Positions 26,099-33,353 of a DNA stretch of 64,000 bases are shown here, one piece after another; positions within the stretch are counted from its first letter, which is position 1; each line of letters starts with the position of its first letter. Location of the stretch: NCBI RefSeq assembly GCF_001685025.1, contig NZ_MAYU01000001.1:341358-405357 (forward strand), given 5' to 3'. The position numbers and the translations under genes were made by a program. This stretch comes from Bacillus sp. FJAT-27225. GTDB lineage: Bacteria; Bacillota; Bacilli; Bacillales; Cytobacillaceae. The notes under the pieces are model-generated. The model was not told the DNA's origin. It searched no databases and worked only from the letters and a program-made list of their open reading frames with translations.

Positions 26099-27244
26099 AT
26101 GTTTTATAGGCAAATGGGGAAAATCCCCCGCAAACGGCACACGATTTTCAGAAAAGAAGACGGCTCACTTTACAGGGAGCAGGTAATGGGGACAAAAGGA
26201 TTTTCGGGAACACAATCGATTTTGTATCATGCACATATGCCGACAGAGGTAGTAAAAGCAGAAAAAGTGATTCCTTTTCTGCCGGAATACGAAGAACAAG
26301 GACCTCTCAGGCATAGGCATTTTTATACACCTGAGCTGAAAACAACTGGCAATGCACTTGATGCCAGGGAATACTTGATGGGTAATAGCGACTTATTAAT
26401 CGGCACGGCCAATGTAAGTTCGGCGATGGAGAGTTATTACCGAAACGGTGATGGCGATGAAATGCTTTTCATCCACCATGGCTCCGGAAAACTGGAAACA
26501 ATGTTTGGATCCCTTACCTACAGGCCAGGGGACTATTTAGTGATTCCAATCGGAACGATATACCGTCTACGCCCTGATTCAGAAACAAAAATCCTGTTCG
26601 TCGAGTCGTATTCGCAAATCACCACCCCCCGGAGGTATCGGAACGAATATGGACAGCTCCTTGAGCATAGCCCGTTTTGTGAAAGGGATATAAGGGGACC
26701 TGAAACGCTTCAACCTTTCGATGAGAAAGGCGAATTTGAAGTCCTGACAAAAACAAGAGGATATCTTCACCAGCATATCCTCGGCCATCATCCTTTTGAT
26801 GTGGTCGGATGGGATGGCTACTTATACCCGTGGGCATTCAATATTGAGGATTTTGAGCCAATTACTGGCAGGATCCATCAGCCGCCGCCAGTCCATCAAA
26901 CATTTGAAGGTCATAATTTTGTTGTTTGTTCGTTTGTACCAAGGCTTTATGATTACCATCCCGATGCTATACCCGCCCCATACTTCCATAGCAATGTAAA
27001 CAGTGACGAAATGCTGTATTATGTGGAAGGCAACTTCATGAGTAGAAAGGGCATAAAGCAAGGATCGATCAGCCTTCATCCAAGCGGAATCCCGCACGGT
27101 CCGCATCCTGGGAAGGCCGAGGCAAGCATTGGAAAAAAAGAAACTCTTGAGCTTGCGGTCATGATCGATACATTCCGGCCTCTAAAGGTTTTTAAAAAAG
27201 CAGGGGAGATCGAGGATCAAGACTATATGTATTCATGGCTATAA
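26099..27244 (+). CDS. hmgA: Homogentisate 1,2-dioxygenase
   Basis: This Fe(II)-dependent ring-cleaving dioxygenase converts homogentisate to maleylacetoacetate. The 381-aa protein is a bicupin. The C-terminal half holds the metal-ligand blocks PYFHSNVNSDEMLYYVEG (His, Glu) and SLHPSGIPHGPHPG (His). The N-terminal half has DGDEMLFIHHGSG. ATG 26099 follows GGGGTGA. It is the last gene of the operon, with a good terminator 10 bp beyond the stop. Confidence 0.93.
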   Translation: MFYRQMGKIPRKRHTIFRKEDGSLYREQVMGTKGFSGTQSILYHAHMPTEVVKAEKVIPFLPEYEEQGPLRHRHFYTPELKTTGNALDAREYLMGNSDLLIGTANVSSAMESYYRNGDGDEMLFIHHGSGKLETMFGSLTYRPGDYLVIPIGTIYRLRPDSETKILFVESYSQITTPRRYRNEYGQLLEHSPFCERDIRGPETLQPFDEKGEFEVLTKTRGYLHQHILGHHPFDVVGWDGYLYPWAFNIEDFEPITGRIHQPPPVHQTFEGHNFVVCSFVPRLYDYHPDAIPAPYFHSNVNSDEMLYYVEGNFMSRKGIKQGSISLHPSGIPHGPHPGKAEASIGKKETLELAVMIDTFRPLKVFKKAGEIEDQDYMYSWL

Positions 27245-27253
27245 TAATTTGTT

Positions 27254-27285
27254 GGCTTTCCGAAACAGCTGCGGAGAGCCTTTTT
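27254..27285 (+). terminator. Rho-independent terminator of the homogentisate operon
   Basis: GGCTTTCCG pairs with CGGAGAGCC (one T-G wobble) across a 9-nt loop, followed by TTTTT. Confidence 0.8.
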
Positions 27286-27289
27286 CATT

Positions 27290-27320
27290 TTGAAATAAAA
27301 GAGGCCGCCATTCGGCAGCC
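27290..27320 (-). terminator. Terminator of degV
   Basis: On the minus strand GGCTGCC-GAAT-GGCGGCC forms a tight hairpin followed by TCTTTTATTT, 11 bp after the degV stop. Confidence 0.75.
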
Positions 27321-27330
27321 CGTTCAAACC

Positions 27331-28188
27331 TTATTTATGCTCATTATGCCAGATAATCGCTACAGTTCCTTCGCCAGCATGAGCGGCAATCGTGGATGAA
27401 ATTTCGCCGATGAATGTTTTTAGCCCCGGAAAAGCTGCTTTTAGAGCTGCTTCCATTTCCTTTGCTTTATCGATGACATTTCCATGCATAATCCAAACCT
27501 CTTCTACTCGGTTCTCGCTGTATGCTTCACCGAAAAGCTCGACAAGCCTTCCACTGGCCTTCTTCTCTGAACGTACTTTCTCATACAATTCAAACTCACC
27601 ATTGTTATTGATTCTGATAATCGGCTTTATTTTAAGAATGCTTCCGAGCAGGTATTGCGTACCTGACATCCGTCCGCCTTTATAAAATTGATCAAGGTTT
27701 CCAAGCAAAATATAGTTTTGGCCGTTGTCTGCTTCTTCACGGAGGATGGTGGCAATGTCGGTTACACCCAGGCCAGTTTCCGCAAGTTCCATGCCTTTTT
27801 CTATCAGGGCAGTAATCGCATAGGACAACGACTTTGAATCAACTGCTTCAACACGGAAACCAGCCATTTCCGCTCCGGCAATACAACTTGACATCGTTCC
27901 GCTTAGTTTTGAGGAGATATGGACAGCTATTGCGCTCTCATAATTTTCCTTCAGTTTTTCAAAAAGTGCAGAAAACTTTCCGGAAGAAGGCTGTGATGTT
28001 TTCGGAACTGTTTTATCGTTGTTAATTCTGCGATAAAGTGTTTCTGTATCAAGATCGACTCCGTCTTCATACGCATCATTCCCGAAGATAATTTCAAGCG
28101 GCACTACATAAACATCGGGGCTTGCTTTTAGTTTTTCAGTTAAAAAAACTGTACTGTCGGTAATCCAGGCAATCTTTTTTTTCGTCAT
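27331..28188 (-). CDS. DegV-family fatty-acid-binding protein
   Basis: This 285-aa protein of the DegV family binds a fatty acid in a two-domain EDD fold. In Firmicutes such proteins present exogenous fatty acids to the FakA kinase. Motifs are KIAWITDSTVFLTE, KTSQPSSGKF, ISSKLSGTMSSC and GGRMSGTQYLLGSILKIKPII. The minus-strand ATG at 28188 follows AAAGGA. It is the only minus-strand gene in this part and faces the MFS gene across a 12-bp inverted repeat. Confidence 0.92.
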   Translation of the reverse strand: MTKKKIAWITDSTVFLTEKLKASPDVYVVPLEIIFGNDAYEDGVDLDTETLYRRINNDKTVPKTSQPSSGKFSALFEKLKENYESAIAVHISSKLSGTMSSCIAGAEMAGFRVEAVDSKSLSYAITALIEKGMELAETGLGVTDIATILREEADNGQNYILLGNLDQFYKGGRMSGTQYLLGSILKIKPIIRINNNGEFELYEKVRSEKKASGRLVELFGEAYSENRVEEVWIMHGNVIDKAKEMEAALKAAFPGLKTFIGEISSTIAAHAGEGTVAIIWHNEHK

Positions 28189-28280
28189 GTCAAATGTTCC
28201 TTTACGGCGAAATTTTTAGGTTTTTGGATGTTGCTTCATGCTTCAATCCAAGCAGAAATCCTTTATTTTAACATATTAAA

Positions 28281-28316
28281 CTTATCTACTATCTTATCAT
28301 CTAAATAGTAGATAAG
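28281..28316. promoter_or_regulatory. 12-bp inverted repeat between degV and the MFS gene
   Basis: CTTATCTACTAT (28281-28292) and ATAGTAGATAAG (28305-28316) are perfectly complementary with a 12-nt spacer. There is no T-tract. It sits in the 260-bp divergent region and may be an operator shared by both genes. Confidence 0.45.
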
Positions 28317-28511
28317 AAATAAAACTTATGAATCTGTCTTTATTTTTCCTAAAAGCAAGGCAATGTAAACATTTCATTGCCGTTTCGGATACCAAAAGGT
28401 AAAATAAGCTAGCGATTGAAGTTTTTGAAGTGAATAAAAGGGAGGGAGATTCAGATACTTTCGCAACTCAGGAATTTACATCCGCTCACCATAAATATAT
28501 TAATTGGAACG

Positions 28512-29699
28512 ATGTTCGGCAGGATGGCAACTTCGATGAGTATTCCGTTCCTCGCCATTTACCTCACACAGATAAAACATGTTTCTCCAGGTTTGACCGG
28601 ACTGATTATTGCTGTAAGCTCACTCGTGGGAATTTGCACAAGCTTTGCTGGCGGCTATTTGTCTGATCGGTTTGGGAGGAAAATTATCTTATTCCTCTCC
28701 ATATTCCTATGGGCAGGAGTGTTTGTCCTATTTGGAATGGCCGAGACCATTGCAGGATTCTTTGCTGCAAACGCATTGAACGGTTTCTGCAAATCAATAT
28801 TTGAACCTGCTTCAAGAGCCCTGCTTGCGGATCTTACTGAGCCAAAGAACAGGCTGGCGATTTTTAATTTCCGTTATACGGCCATAAATGTCGGAGTTAT
28901 TTTTGGACCGTTACTTGGGTTTTACTTTGGTTCTTCGGAAAGCACGTCAGCTTTTTTTATCGCCGCAGGTGTTTACGTTCTTTATGGAATTTCTCTTGTT
29001 ATAACCTATCAACATACAGGTTACAGCGGCATCCAGAAAGGAGCTGTGAATCAAAAGCCTATTCGTTTTTCGGCAGCAGCCCGAATTGCAGTCAATGATA
29101 AAATTCTGCTGCTTACCCTGGTGGGAAACATACTGGCGGTACTTGCATATGCTCAATTTAATTCAACTCTCCCGCAATTTCTTTCGGGTTCACTTGGCGG
29201 CGAGAAGGGTGCGGCATTGTTTTCAGGGCTATTAATCTTAAATGCAGTCACTGTCATTACTGTTCAATACCCATTGCTGGCCTTCGCGAAAAAATTTCCG
29301 CCCATTCTTTCCATTATGGCCGGCAATCTTCTTTCAGGTTTTTCTGTCTTTCTTTTTGCATTTTCGGAGTCGGTTCCTGCCTGGGGCGCGGTCATTTTTC
29401 TTTTTACAATTGGAGAGGTATTGATGTTTTCTATGACAGATGCCTTTCTGGATTCAATTGCAAAACCAGAATTAAGAGGTACATACTTTGGGGCGATGGG
29501 TTTTACACAAATAGGCAATATCGCAGGGCCTTCACTTGGAGGCTTCCTGCTCGGTTATTTCGGTTTTGGTGAGCCTTTGCCCATTTTCGGTTTATTGGCG
29601 GGAATCTCTTTATTGGGAGTCCCAGTCCTGTTTTCAGTAAAGTTGCTCATGCGTAAACCGCTAATTTCTCGTGAACCTCCAAAAAAGACGGTTGGGTAA
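28512..29699 (+). CDS. MFS transporter, start codon unclear
   Basis: This major facilitator superfamily permease has at least 395 aa and about twelve hydrophobic segments. The loop 2-3 signature is GGYLSDRFGRKIILF. The substrate is unknown. The first ATG in frame (28512) has no ribosome binding site and would cut off the start of helix 1. Coding similarity continues upstream in frame (about 20 more residues, including LHPLTINILIGT) to a strong GGGAGGGA site at 28439-28447. The only nearby codons are ATT 28449 and ATA 28455. Either a non-canonical start is used or a 1-bp frameshift separates it from GTG 28430. Confidence 0.8.
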   Translation: MFGRMATSMSIPFLAIYLTQIKHVSPGLTGLIIAVSSLVGICTSFAGGYLSDRFGRKIILFLSIFLWAGVFVLFGMAETIAGFFAANALNGFCKSIFEPASRALLADLTEPKNRLAIFNFRYTAINVGVIFGPLLGFYFGSSESTSAFFIAAGVYVLYGISLVITYQHTGYSGIQKGAVNQKPIRFSAAARIAVNDKILLLTLVGNILAVLAYAQFNSTLPQFLSGSLGGEKGAALFSGLLILNAVTVITVQYPLLAFAKKFPPILSIMAGNLLSGFSVFLFAFSESVPAWGAVIFLFTIGEVLMFSMTDAFLDSIAKPELRGTYFGAMGFTQIGNIAGPSLGGFLLGYFGFGEPLPIFGLLAGISLLGVPVLFSVKLLMRKPLISREPPKKTVG

Positions 29700-29794
29700 C
29701 TATAAAACGGTCTTTGAACACGATACGGATAATTTGTTGCTCTAAAGGGTATATTGTTTTTGTTATGGACGAGAAAAATAAAGGAGGGTTTTAC

Positions 29795-30196
29795 ATGCAA
29801 TCTTTCGTTGTTGGCTTCCATCAGGAAGATAAAGTTGATTCCATGCAAATCCAGAAACTAAATGAGGAAGACTATAATAAAGCCACTGAAGGCGGAACAC
29901 GGCATTTGTTTGAACTCGATACAAACATCGGTTTTTTCGTCTTTTTTGATGCAGAAGACGCGGATGGCGTTGTTTCACACTTATTGCTTCAATATGAAGA
30001 AAACAATGAAGAGCCAACTGCTTGTTATTCCTTTGCTATGAAGGATTTTTATGAGTTCATGGCTCTCTATCTGAATGACCTGGAGTTTAATGAGGAAGTA
30101 AACGAAGAAGAAGAAGAAGAGGAATATGGCCCAATCCACCATCTTGCCCACCTCTTATACCACATTGTCGAAGAAGGGGAGTCCCTCGAAGCGTAA
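29795..30196 (+). CDS. Hypothetical acidic protein (133 aa)
   Basis: I do not recognise a family. The protein is soluble and very acidic, with a run of consecutive Glu residues near the C-terminus (residues 107-112), and no signal peptide or membrane segment. ATG 29795 is favoured by AAGGAGGG 7 nt upstream; earlier in-frame starts from 29714 lack one. A terminator follows 9 bp after the stop, and the gene appears monocistronic. Confidence 0.8.
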   Translation: MQSFVVGFHQEDKVDSMQIQKLNEEDYNKATEGGTRHLFELDTNIGFFVFFDAEDADGVVSHLLLQYEENNEEPTACYSFAMKDFYEFMALYLNDLEFNEEVNEEEEEEEYGPIHHLAHLLYHIVEEGESLEA

Positions 30197-30203
30197 TAAG
30201 AAG

Positions 30204-30237
30204 GAAAGCATCCTGCCAGCCAGGATGCTTTTTTTAA
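30204..30237 (+). terminator. Rho-independent terminator
   Basis: AAGCATCCTG and CAGGATGCTT form a perfect stem followed by TTTTT. Confidence 0.85.
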
Positions 30238-30314
30238 ACCAATAAAAATTGACTTCATACCCTAAGTAACGGGTTCGGTTTCGAGTACAGAAACGTAATT
30301 CGCATTCAAATTAG

Positions 30315-30352
30315 CAGTCCAATTCGCAACTGAATTGGACTGTATCTTTTTA
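30315..30352 (+). terminator. Perfect hairpin with short T-tract
   Basis: CAGTCCAATTC and GAATTGGACTG form an 11-bp stem with a 6-nt loop, followed by TATCTTTTTATT. It may be a terminator or part of the inverted-repeat element. Bases 30355-30500 show only AATTCG-type short repeats. Confidence 0.5.
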
Positions 30353-30614
30353 TTGATTTAGCGGGGGTTTCTGTTCATTTAATGGTGTTTTAGCATTAAA
30401 ATTCGTACCCCTTTTAGCAGAGTGACTGAAGTTATTGTCAGTGTGTTAATTCGTATGCAAATTACTATGCGAATTGGCGAAATGGGAAGTGGGGTTTTTG
30501 GATATTTATGTTAAAATGATAGAGAGGCTTATTCAATTAACGAAGGCAGGATAGTTCAATAAATACATTTCAGAATATTTATAGAGTATCTATATAAAAG
30601 GGGGAGGAAACGGG

Positions 30615-31058
30615 TTGAACCGAAAACTAACTATTGCTGTTATATGTGGAGTTGTCATTTTAGCAGGAATCATATTCATCTTGGATAGAATGAAATACGC
30701 TAATTATAAAGAAGCCGTTTCTGATATGCTAAGTGATGGTGAACAAGTGAAAAAAATTGAAATCCTATGGACAATAAGAGACGATAATCAGCGGTATATA
30801 CAGAAAACAGCTACTATAACTGATGGAAATATTATTAGAAAAATATTGGAAGTACCTTCGGAGATGAAATTAAAAAAGCACGATAAAACTCCTGGCATTG
30901 AATACTGGCTAACGGTTTATACAGACTCAAAAATTGATGGTATTGTTTTTGGGGATAGTGATATACAAATAGGTAATAGTTTTTTTAAAGTCACAGATGA
31001 AAACTTGCTTGAAAAAGTTATTAAGAATGAAGATTTAGAGTGGATAATGAAAAATTAA
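30615..31058 (+). CDS. Membrane-anchored hypothetical protein (147 aa)
   Basis: The function is unrecognised. There is one N-terminal hydrophobic segment (residues 5-24) and then a soluble, Lys/Asp/Ile-rich domain predicted to lie outside the membrane. TTG 30615 follows GGGAGGAAA at 30602. A possible extended -10 (TGTTAAAAT) lies at 30509-30517. The gene is clearly richer in A+T than its neighbours and sits inside the inverted-repeat segment 30267-31237, which suggests acquisition. A good terminator follows at 31119. Confidence 0.7.
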   Translation: MNRKLTIAVICGVVILAGIIFILDRMKYANYKEAVSDMLSDGEQVKKIEILWTIRDDNQRYIQKTATITDGNIIRKILEVPSEMKLKKHDKTPGIEYWLTVYTDSKIDGIVFGDSDIQIGNSFFKVTDENLLEKVIKNEDLEWIMKN

Positions 31059-31118
31059 AGATGTCCCTCTATTCAACAAACGTTTGCTGATTTTTAACCA
31101 TGTGCTACTATAAAACAG

Positions 31119-31147
31119 GCTCGGAGCAACTGGCTCCGAGATTTTTT
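31119..31147 (+). terminator. Rho-independent terminator
   Basis: CTCGGAGC and GCTCCGAG pair across AACTG-type loop bases, followed by ATTTTTT. Confidence 0.85.
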
Positions 31148-31398
31148 GTGTGCTAATTTTACTGTTAAAGTACTTGCTAATTCAACTGCGAAAAGCACTG
31201 CTAATTCAAATTTTGTACTTCAAAACCGAACCCGTTACCTATATAGGCGGAGTTTTTTATTTTGGAAAAAATCTCAAAAAAGTGGAAAATTACAACATTT
31301 GTGGATAATTTATGTTATACTTACTTTGTTTCCGTTAGTTTGAATAAATGGGTAAACAAGCAGCAAATATCAAAATGGAGGGAGTAGGCAGGATTTTT

Positions 31399-32043
31399 AT
31401 GAAGACAGTATTGAGAAAAACTCCATATTTGCTATTTTTGCTCGTCATACCTGTTTTAGGTTTAATTTATCAGTTTTTAAATACACATCCTACCGAGGCT
31501 GTCCAAATATCAACCGCCCTTGATGGATATATACCATTTATGCCAATATTCATCATCCCATATATCCTCTGGTATGCCTATGTATTTGTTTATCTAGTAT
31601 ACTTTTGTTTTAAAGATACAAAAATATACTTGAAGACGTTGATTCTAATCGTAGTGGGAGAACTTATTTGTTTCACAATCTATTTCTTTTTCCAGACAAC
31701 TGTTCCGAGACCGCAATTGCAAGGTGATGGCGTCCTAATCGATCTCGTCCGTTTCATTTACGCAAATGATCAGCCATTCAACTGCTTTCCGAGCATCCAT
31801 GTACTGACTACATTCGCAATTATGATGGGATCTCTTCATATTAAGGAAAAACATCCACTAACAATCATGGTCATTCATATACTGGGATCGCTAATTATTA
31901 TCTCAACTCTTTTTGTTAAGCAGCATGTCATTCCTGACATGATTGGTTCGATGTTCCTTGTAACCTTTTTATATGGGATTCTGTTTGAATTTTATCAGGT
32001 GCCTGTCGAGGAGAAGAAGACTGTCTTTGCCAAAAATAAATAA
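31399..32043 (+). CDS. PAP2-family phosphatase, membrane protein
   Basis: This 214-aa integral membrane protein has about six hydrophobic segments and the three PAP2 motifs: TTVPRP (C1), CFPSIH (C2) and VKQHVIPDMIGS (C3, with the catalytic His and Asp). It probably dephosphorylates a lipid such as undecaprenyl-pyrophosphate or phosphatidic acid; the exact substrate is open. ATG 31399 is 7 nt from GGCAGG. ATG 31375 and 31348 are in frame but less well supported. An extended -10 (TGTTATACT, 31313-31321) lies upstream. Confidence 0.85.
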   Translation: MKTVLRKTPYLLFLLVIPVLGLIYQFLNTHPTEAVQISTALDGYIPFMPIFIIPYILWYAYVFVYLVYFCFKDTKIYLKTLILIVVGELICFTIYFFFQTTVPRPQLQGDGVLIDLVRFIYANDQPFNCFPSIHVLTTFAIMMGSLHIKEKHPLTIMVIHILGSLIIISTLFVKQHVIPDMIGSMFLVTFLYGILFEFYQVPVEEKKTVFAKNK

Positions 32044-32056
32044 GAAAATTTTAGAA

Positions 32057-32085
32057 GAGGCTGCAAATCAATGCAGCCTCTTTTT
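32057..32085 (+). terminator. Rho-independent terminator
   Basis: GAGGCTGCA and TGCAGCCTC form a perfect 9-bp stem followed by TTTTT. It separates the PAP2 gene from the convergent coat genes. Confidence 0.85.
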
Positions 32086-32105
32086 CGTGTTTTTTGTGAA
32101 ACGGA

Positions 32106-32411
32106 TTATTGCATTTTTTCCTGAAGCTTCAGAGCGGTCTCTGCAGTGCTTACATCAAGCTGGAATTGGTTGCTTAAATCTGTCGGATAATAGTAACCCT
32201 TGGCAGTCATATAATCACTGATTACAGTATGAGTTTGAATTGCCTCCCGGAGCTGTTCTTTAAGGGCAGCACGGACTTCGGGCGTGGCTGTTTCTGTAAT
32301 GACAGCCGCAAGGTTCCTGATTCCCGATTTTGCAGTAATAAGAAAGTCCATAGCAATGACCTGGTCCGTCATGCCGCCCATACCAATTAAATTTTGAATA
32401 AAATGATTCAT
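32106..32411 (-). CDS. CotF-family spore coat protein
   Basis: This 101-aa helical protein of the spore coat CotF-like family shows the conserved AMDFLITAKSGIRNLA block, TETATPEVRAALKEQLREAI and a C-terminal GYYYPTDLSNQFQLD. It overlaps the upstream minus-strand gene (32408-32614) by 4 bp. The pair is a mirror image of the plus-strand pair 32745-33331, with which it shares the same motifs. Mother-cell expression during sporulation is the expectation for the family. Confidence 0.85.
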   Translation of the reverse strand: MNHFIQNLIGMGGMTDQVIAMDFLITAKSGIRNLAAVITETATPEVRAALKEQLREAIQTHTVISDYMTAKGYYYPTDLSNQFQLDVSTAETALKLQEKMQ

Positions 32412-32614
32412 GAGCTCGTCCCCTTGTCAGTAAAAAACGCCTGAAGGGTCTGGATGTGGCGTGCCCCTGTTTCGGCATCAGTCTCAAGGATAAATTTAAG
32501 TTCTTCATCAACAGCAAGTTTGCCCATCAATGCTGATTTTGTCAGACATACATTCTTAAAGGCGAGATACTCATGTAACTCAAGAGCCTCGTGGATACCG
32601 AGATGTTTTGTCAA
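32408..32614 (-). CDS. Small protein paired with CotF-like gene (68 aa)
   Basis: This short helical protein has HEALELHEYLAFKNVCLTKS and ends in a Lys/Thr-rich tail. It resembles the 74-aa product at 32745-32969 (ETHELINCKTVSLVRAKLM), so both are members of one small family found with CotF-like genes. It resembles the N-terminal half of longer coat-like proteins. The minus-strand start at 32614 has GGGAGTGA upstream. It is translationally coupled to the CotF-like gene. Confidence 0.8.
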   Translation of the reverse strand: MTKHLGIHEALELHEYLAFKNVCLTKSALMGKLAVDEELKFILETDAETGARHIQTLQAFFTDKGTSS

Positions 32615-32744
32615 AAGTGATCACTCCCTATACTGATTCGGGTTTATATTGTACTTTATTGATCCATTTATTCATTTAGTTTCTGCATAATCGCAAAGAG
32701 TATTTGAGAAATTAAGTTTGAATGAATGTTGGGAGGTAGGAAAC

Positions 32745-32969
32745 ATGGAACATGAAAGCCTGGCTTTTCATGAAACGTTCGAAACGCATGAACTTATTAA
32801 TTGCAAAACAGTATCCTTGGTGCGTGCGAAACTAATGCAGGGGATTTGTTTTGATAATGATCTAAAAGCGTTAATGGAAAAGGAAGTTCAGCAATCCATA
32901 ACGGCTCTGAATGAACTTAAGAGTTTGTACAGAAGGGCTAGGACGGATGATAAAGAGGTGACTCATTAA
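32745..32969 (+). CDS. Small protein paired with CotF-like gene (74 aa)
   Basis: This is a helical 74-aa protein with a His/Glu/Phe-rich N-terminus and a VSLVRAKLMQGICFDNDLKALMEKEV-like core (described here in part). It is similar in layout to the 68-aa protein encoded divergently at 32408-32614. ATG 32745 lies after GGGAGGTAGG. Its TAA overlaps the ATG of the CotF-like gene by one base. The 130-bp gap to the divergent pair must hold both promoters; I could not identify the sigma factor. Confidence 0.8.
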   Translation: MEHESLAFHETFETHELINCKTVSLVRAKLMQGICFDNDLKALMEKEVQQSITALNELKSLYRRARTDDKEVTH

Positions 32970-33331
32970 TGAATCAGGACTTTTTGGATCCAAAGTATGC
33001 TGAGGGAATGCCAAAAATGGCAGACGCCTCATTCGCGATGGATTTTTTATTGTCTGTGAAAAACGGAATTCGGAATTATGGTTTTGCGATTACAGAGGCA
33101 GCCACTCCCGAGCTGAAACACGCGATGGAGCGGCAGATGATGGAAGCGATTGATTTGCATGAAAAACTGGTGAATCTAATGATAAAAAAAGGCTGGCTGT
33201 ATCCGCATGATCCCGGAAAGCAAATTGAACTCGATATTAAATCAATGGATATGGCCTTAGCGATTGCCGATATGAAACTTTTCCCGAACGATACAGACAG
33301 ACTTGGAACGTTCGCTACACCAAATTATTAG
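32969..33331 (+). CDS. CotF-family spore coat protein
   Basis: This 120-aa CotF-like coat protein has AMDFLLSVKNGIRNYG, TEAATPELKHAMERQMMEAI and GWLYPHDPGKQIELD, matching block by block the divergent paralogue at 32106-32411. The N-terminus (about 20 residues) and an extra C-terminal tail are longer. It is probably co-transcribed with the alcohol dehydrogenase gene that begins 22 bp downstream, since no terminator intervenes. Confidence 0.85.
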   Translation: MNQDFLDPKYAEGMPKMADASFAMDFLLSVKNGIRNYGFAITEAATPELKHAMERQMMEAIDLHEKLVNLMIKKGWLYPHDPGKQIELDIKSMDMALAIADMKLFPNDTDRLGTFATPNY

Positions 33332-33353
33332 TGAGAAGGAGGGACAAAATCTA

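Larger units (their letters stand above)
30267..31237. mobile_element. Segment bounded by inverted repeats, carrying one orphan gene
   Basis: TAACGGGTTCGGTTT (30267-30281) and its exact complement AAACCGAACCCGTTA (31223-31237) face each other. An imperfect extension runs inward through GAGTACA to ATTAGCAGT on the left, mirrored on the right. The 971-bp segment holds one AT-rich gene (30615-31058), a perfect hairpin at 30315-30342 and several AATTCGCA-like short repeats. No transposase or recombinase is present, so mobility is only a hypothesis. Confidence 0.45.
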
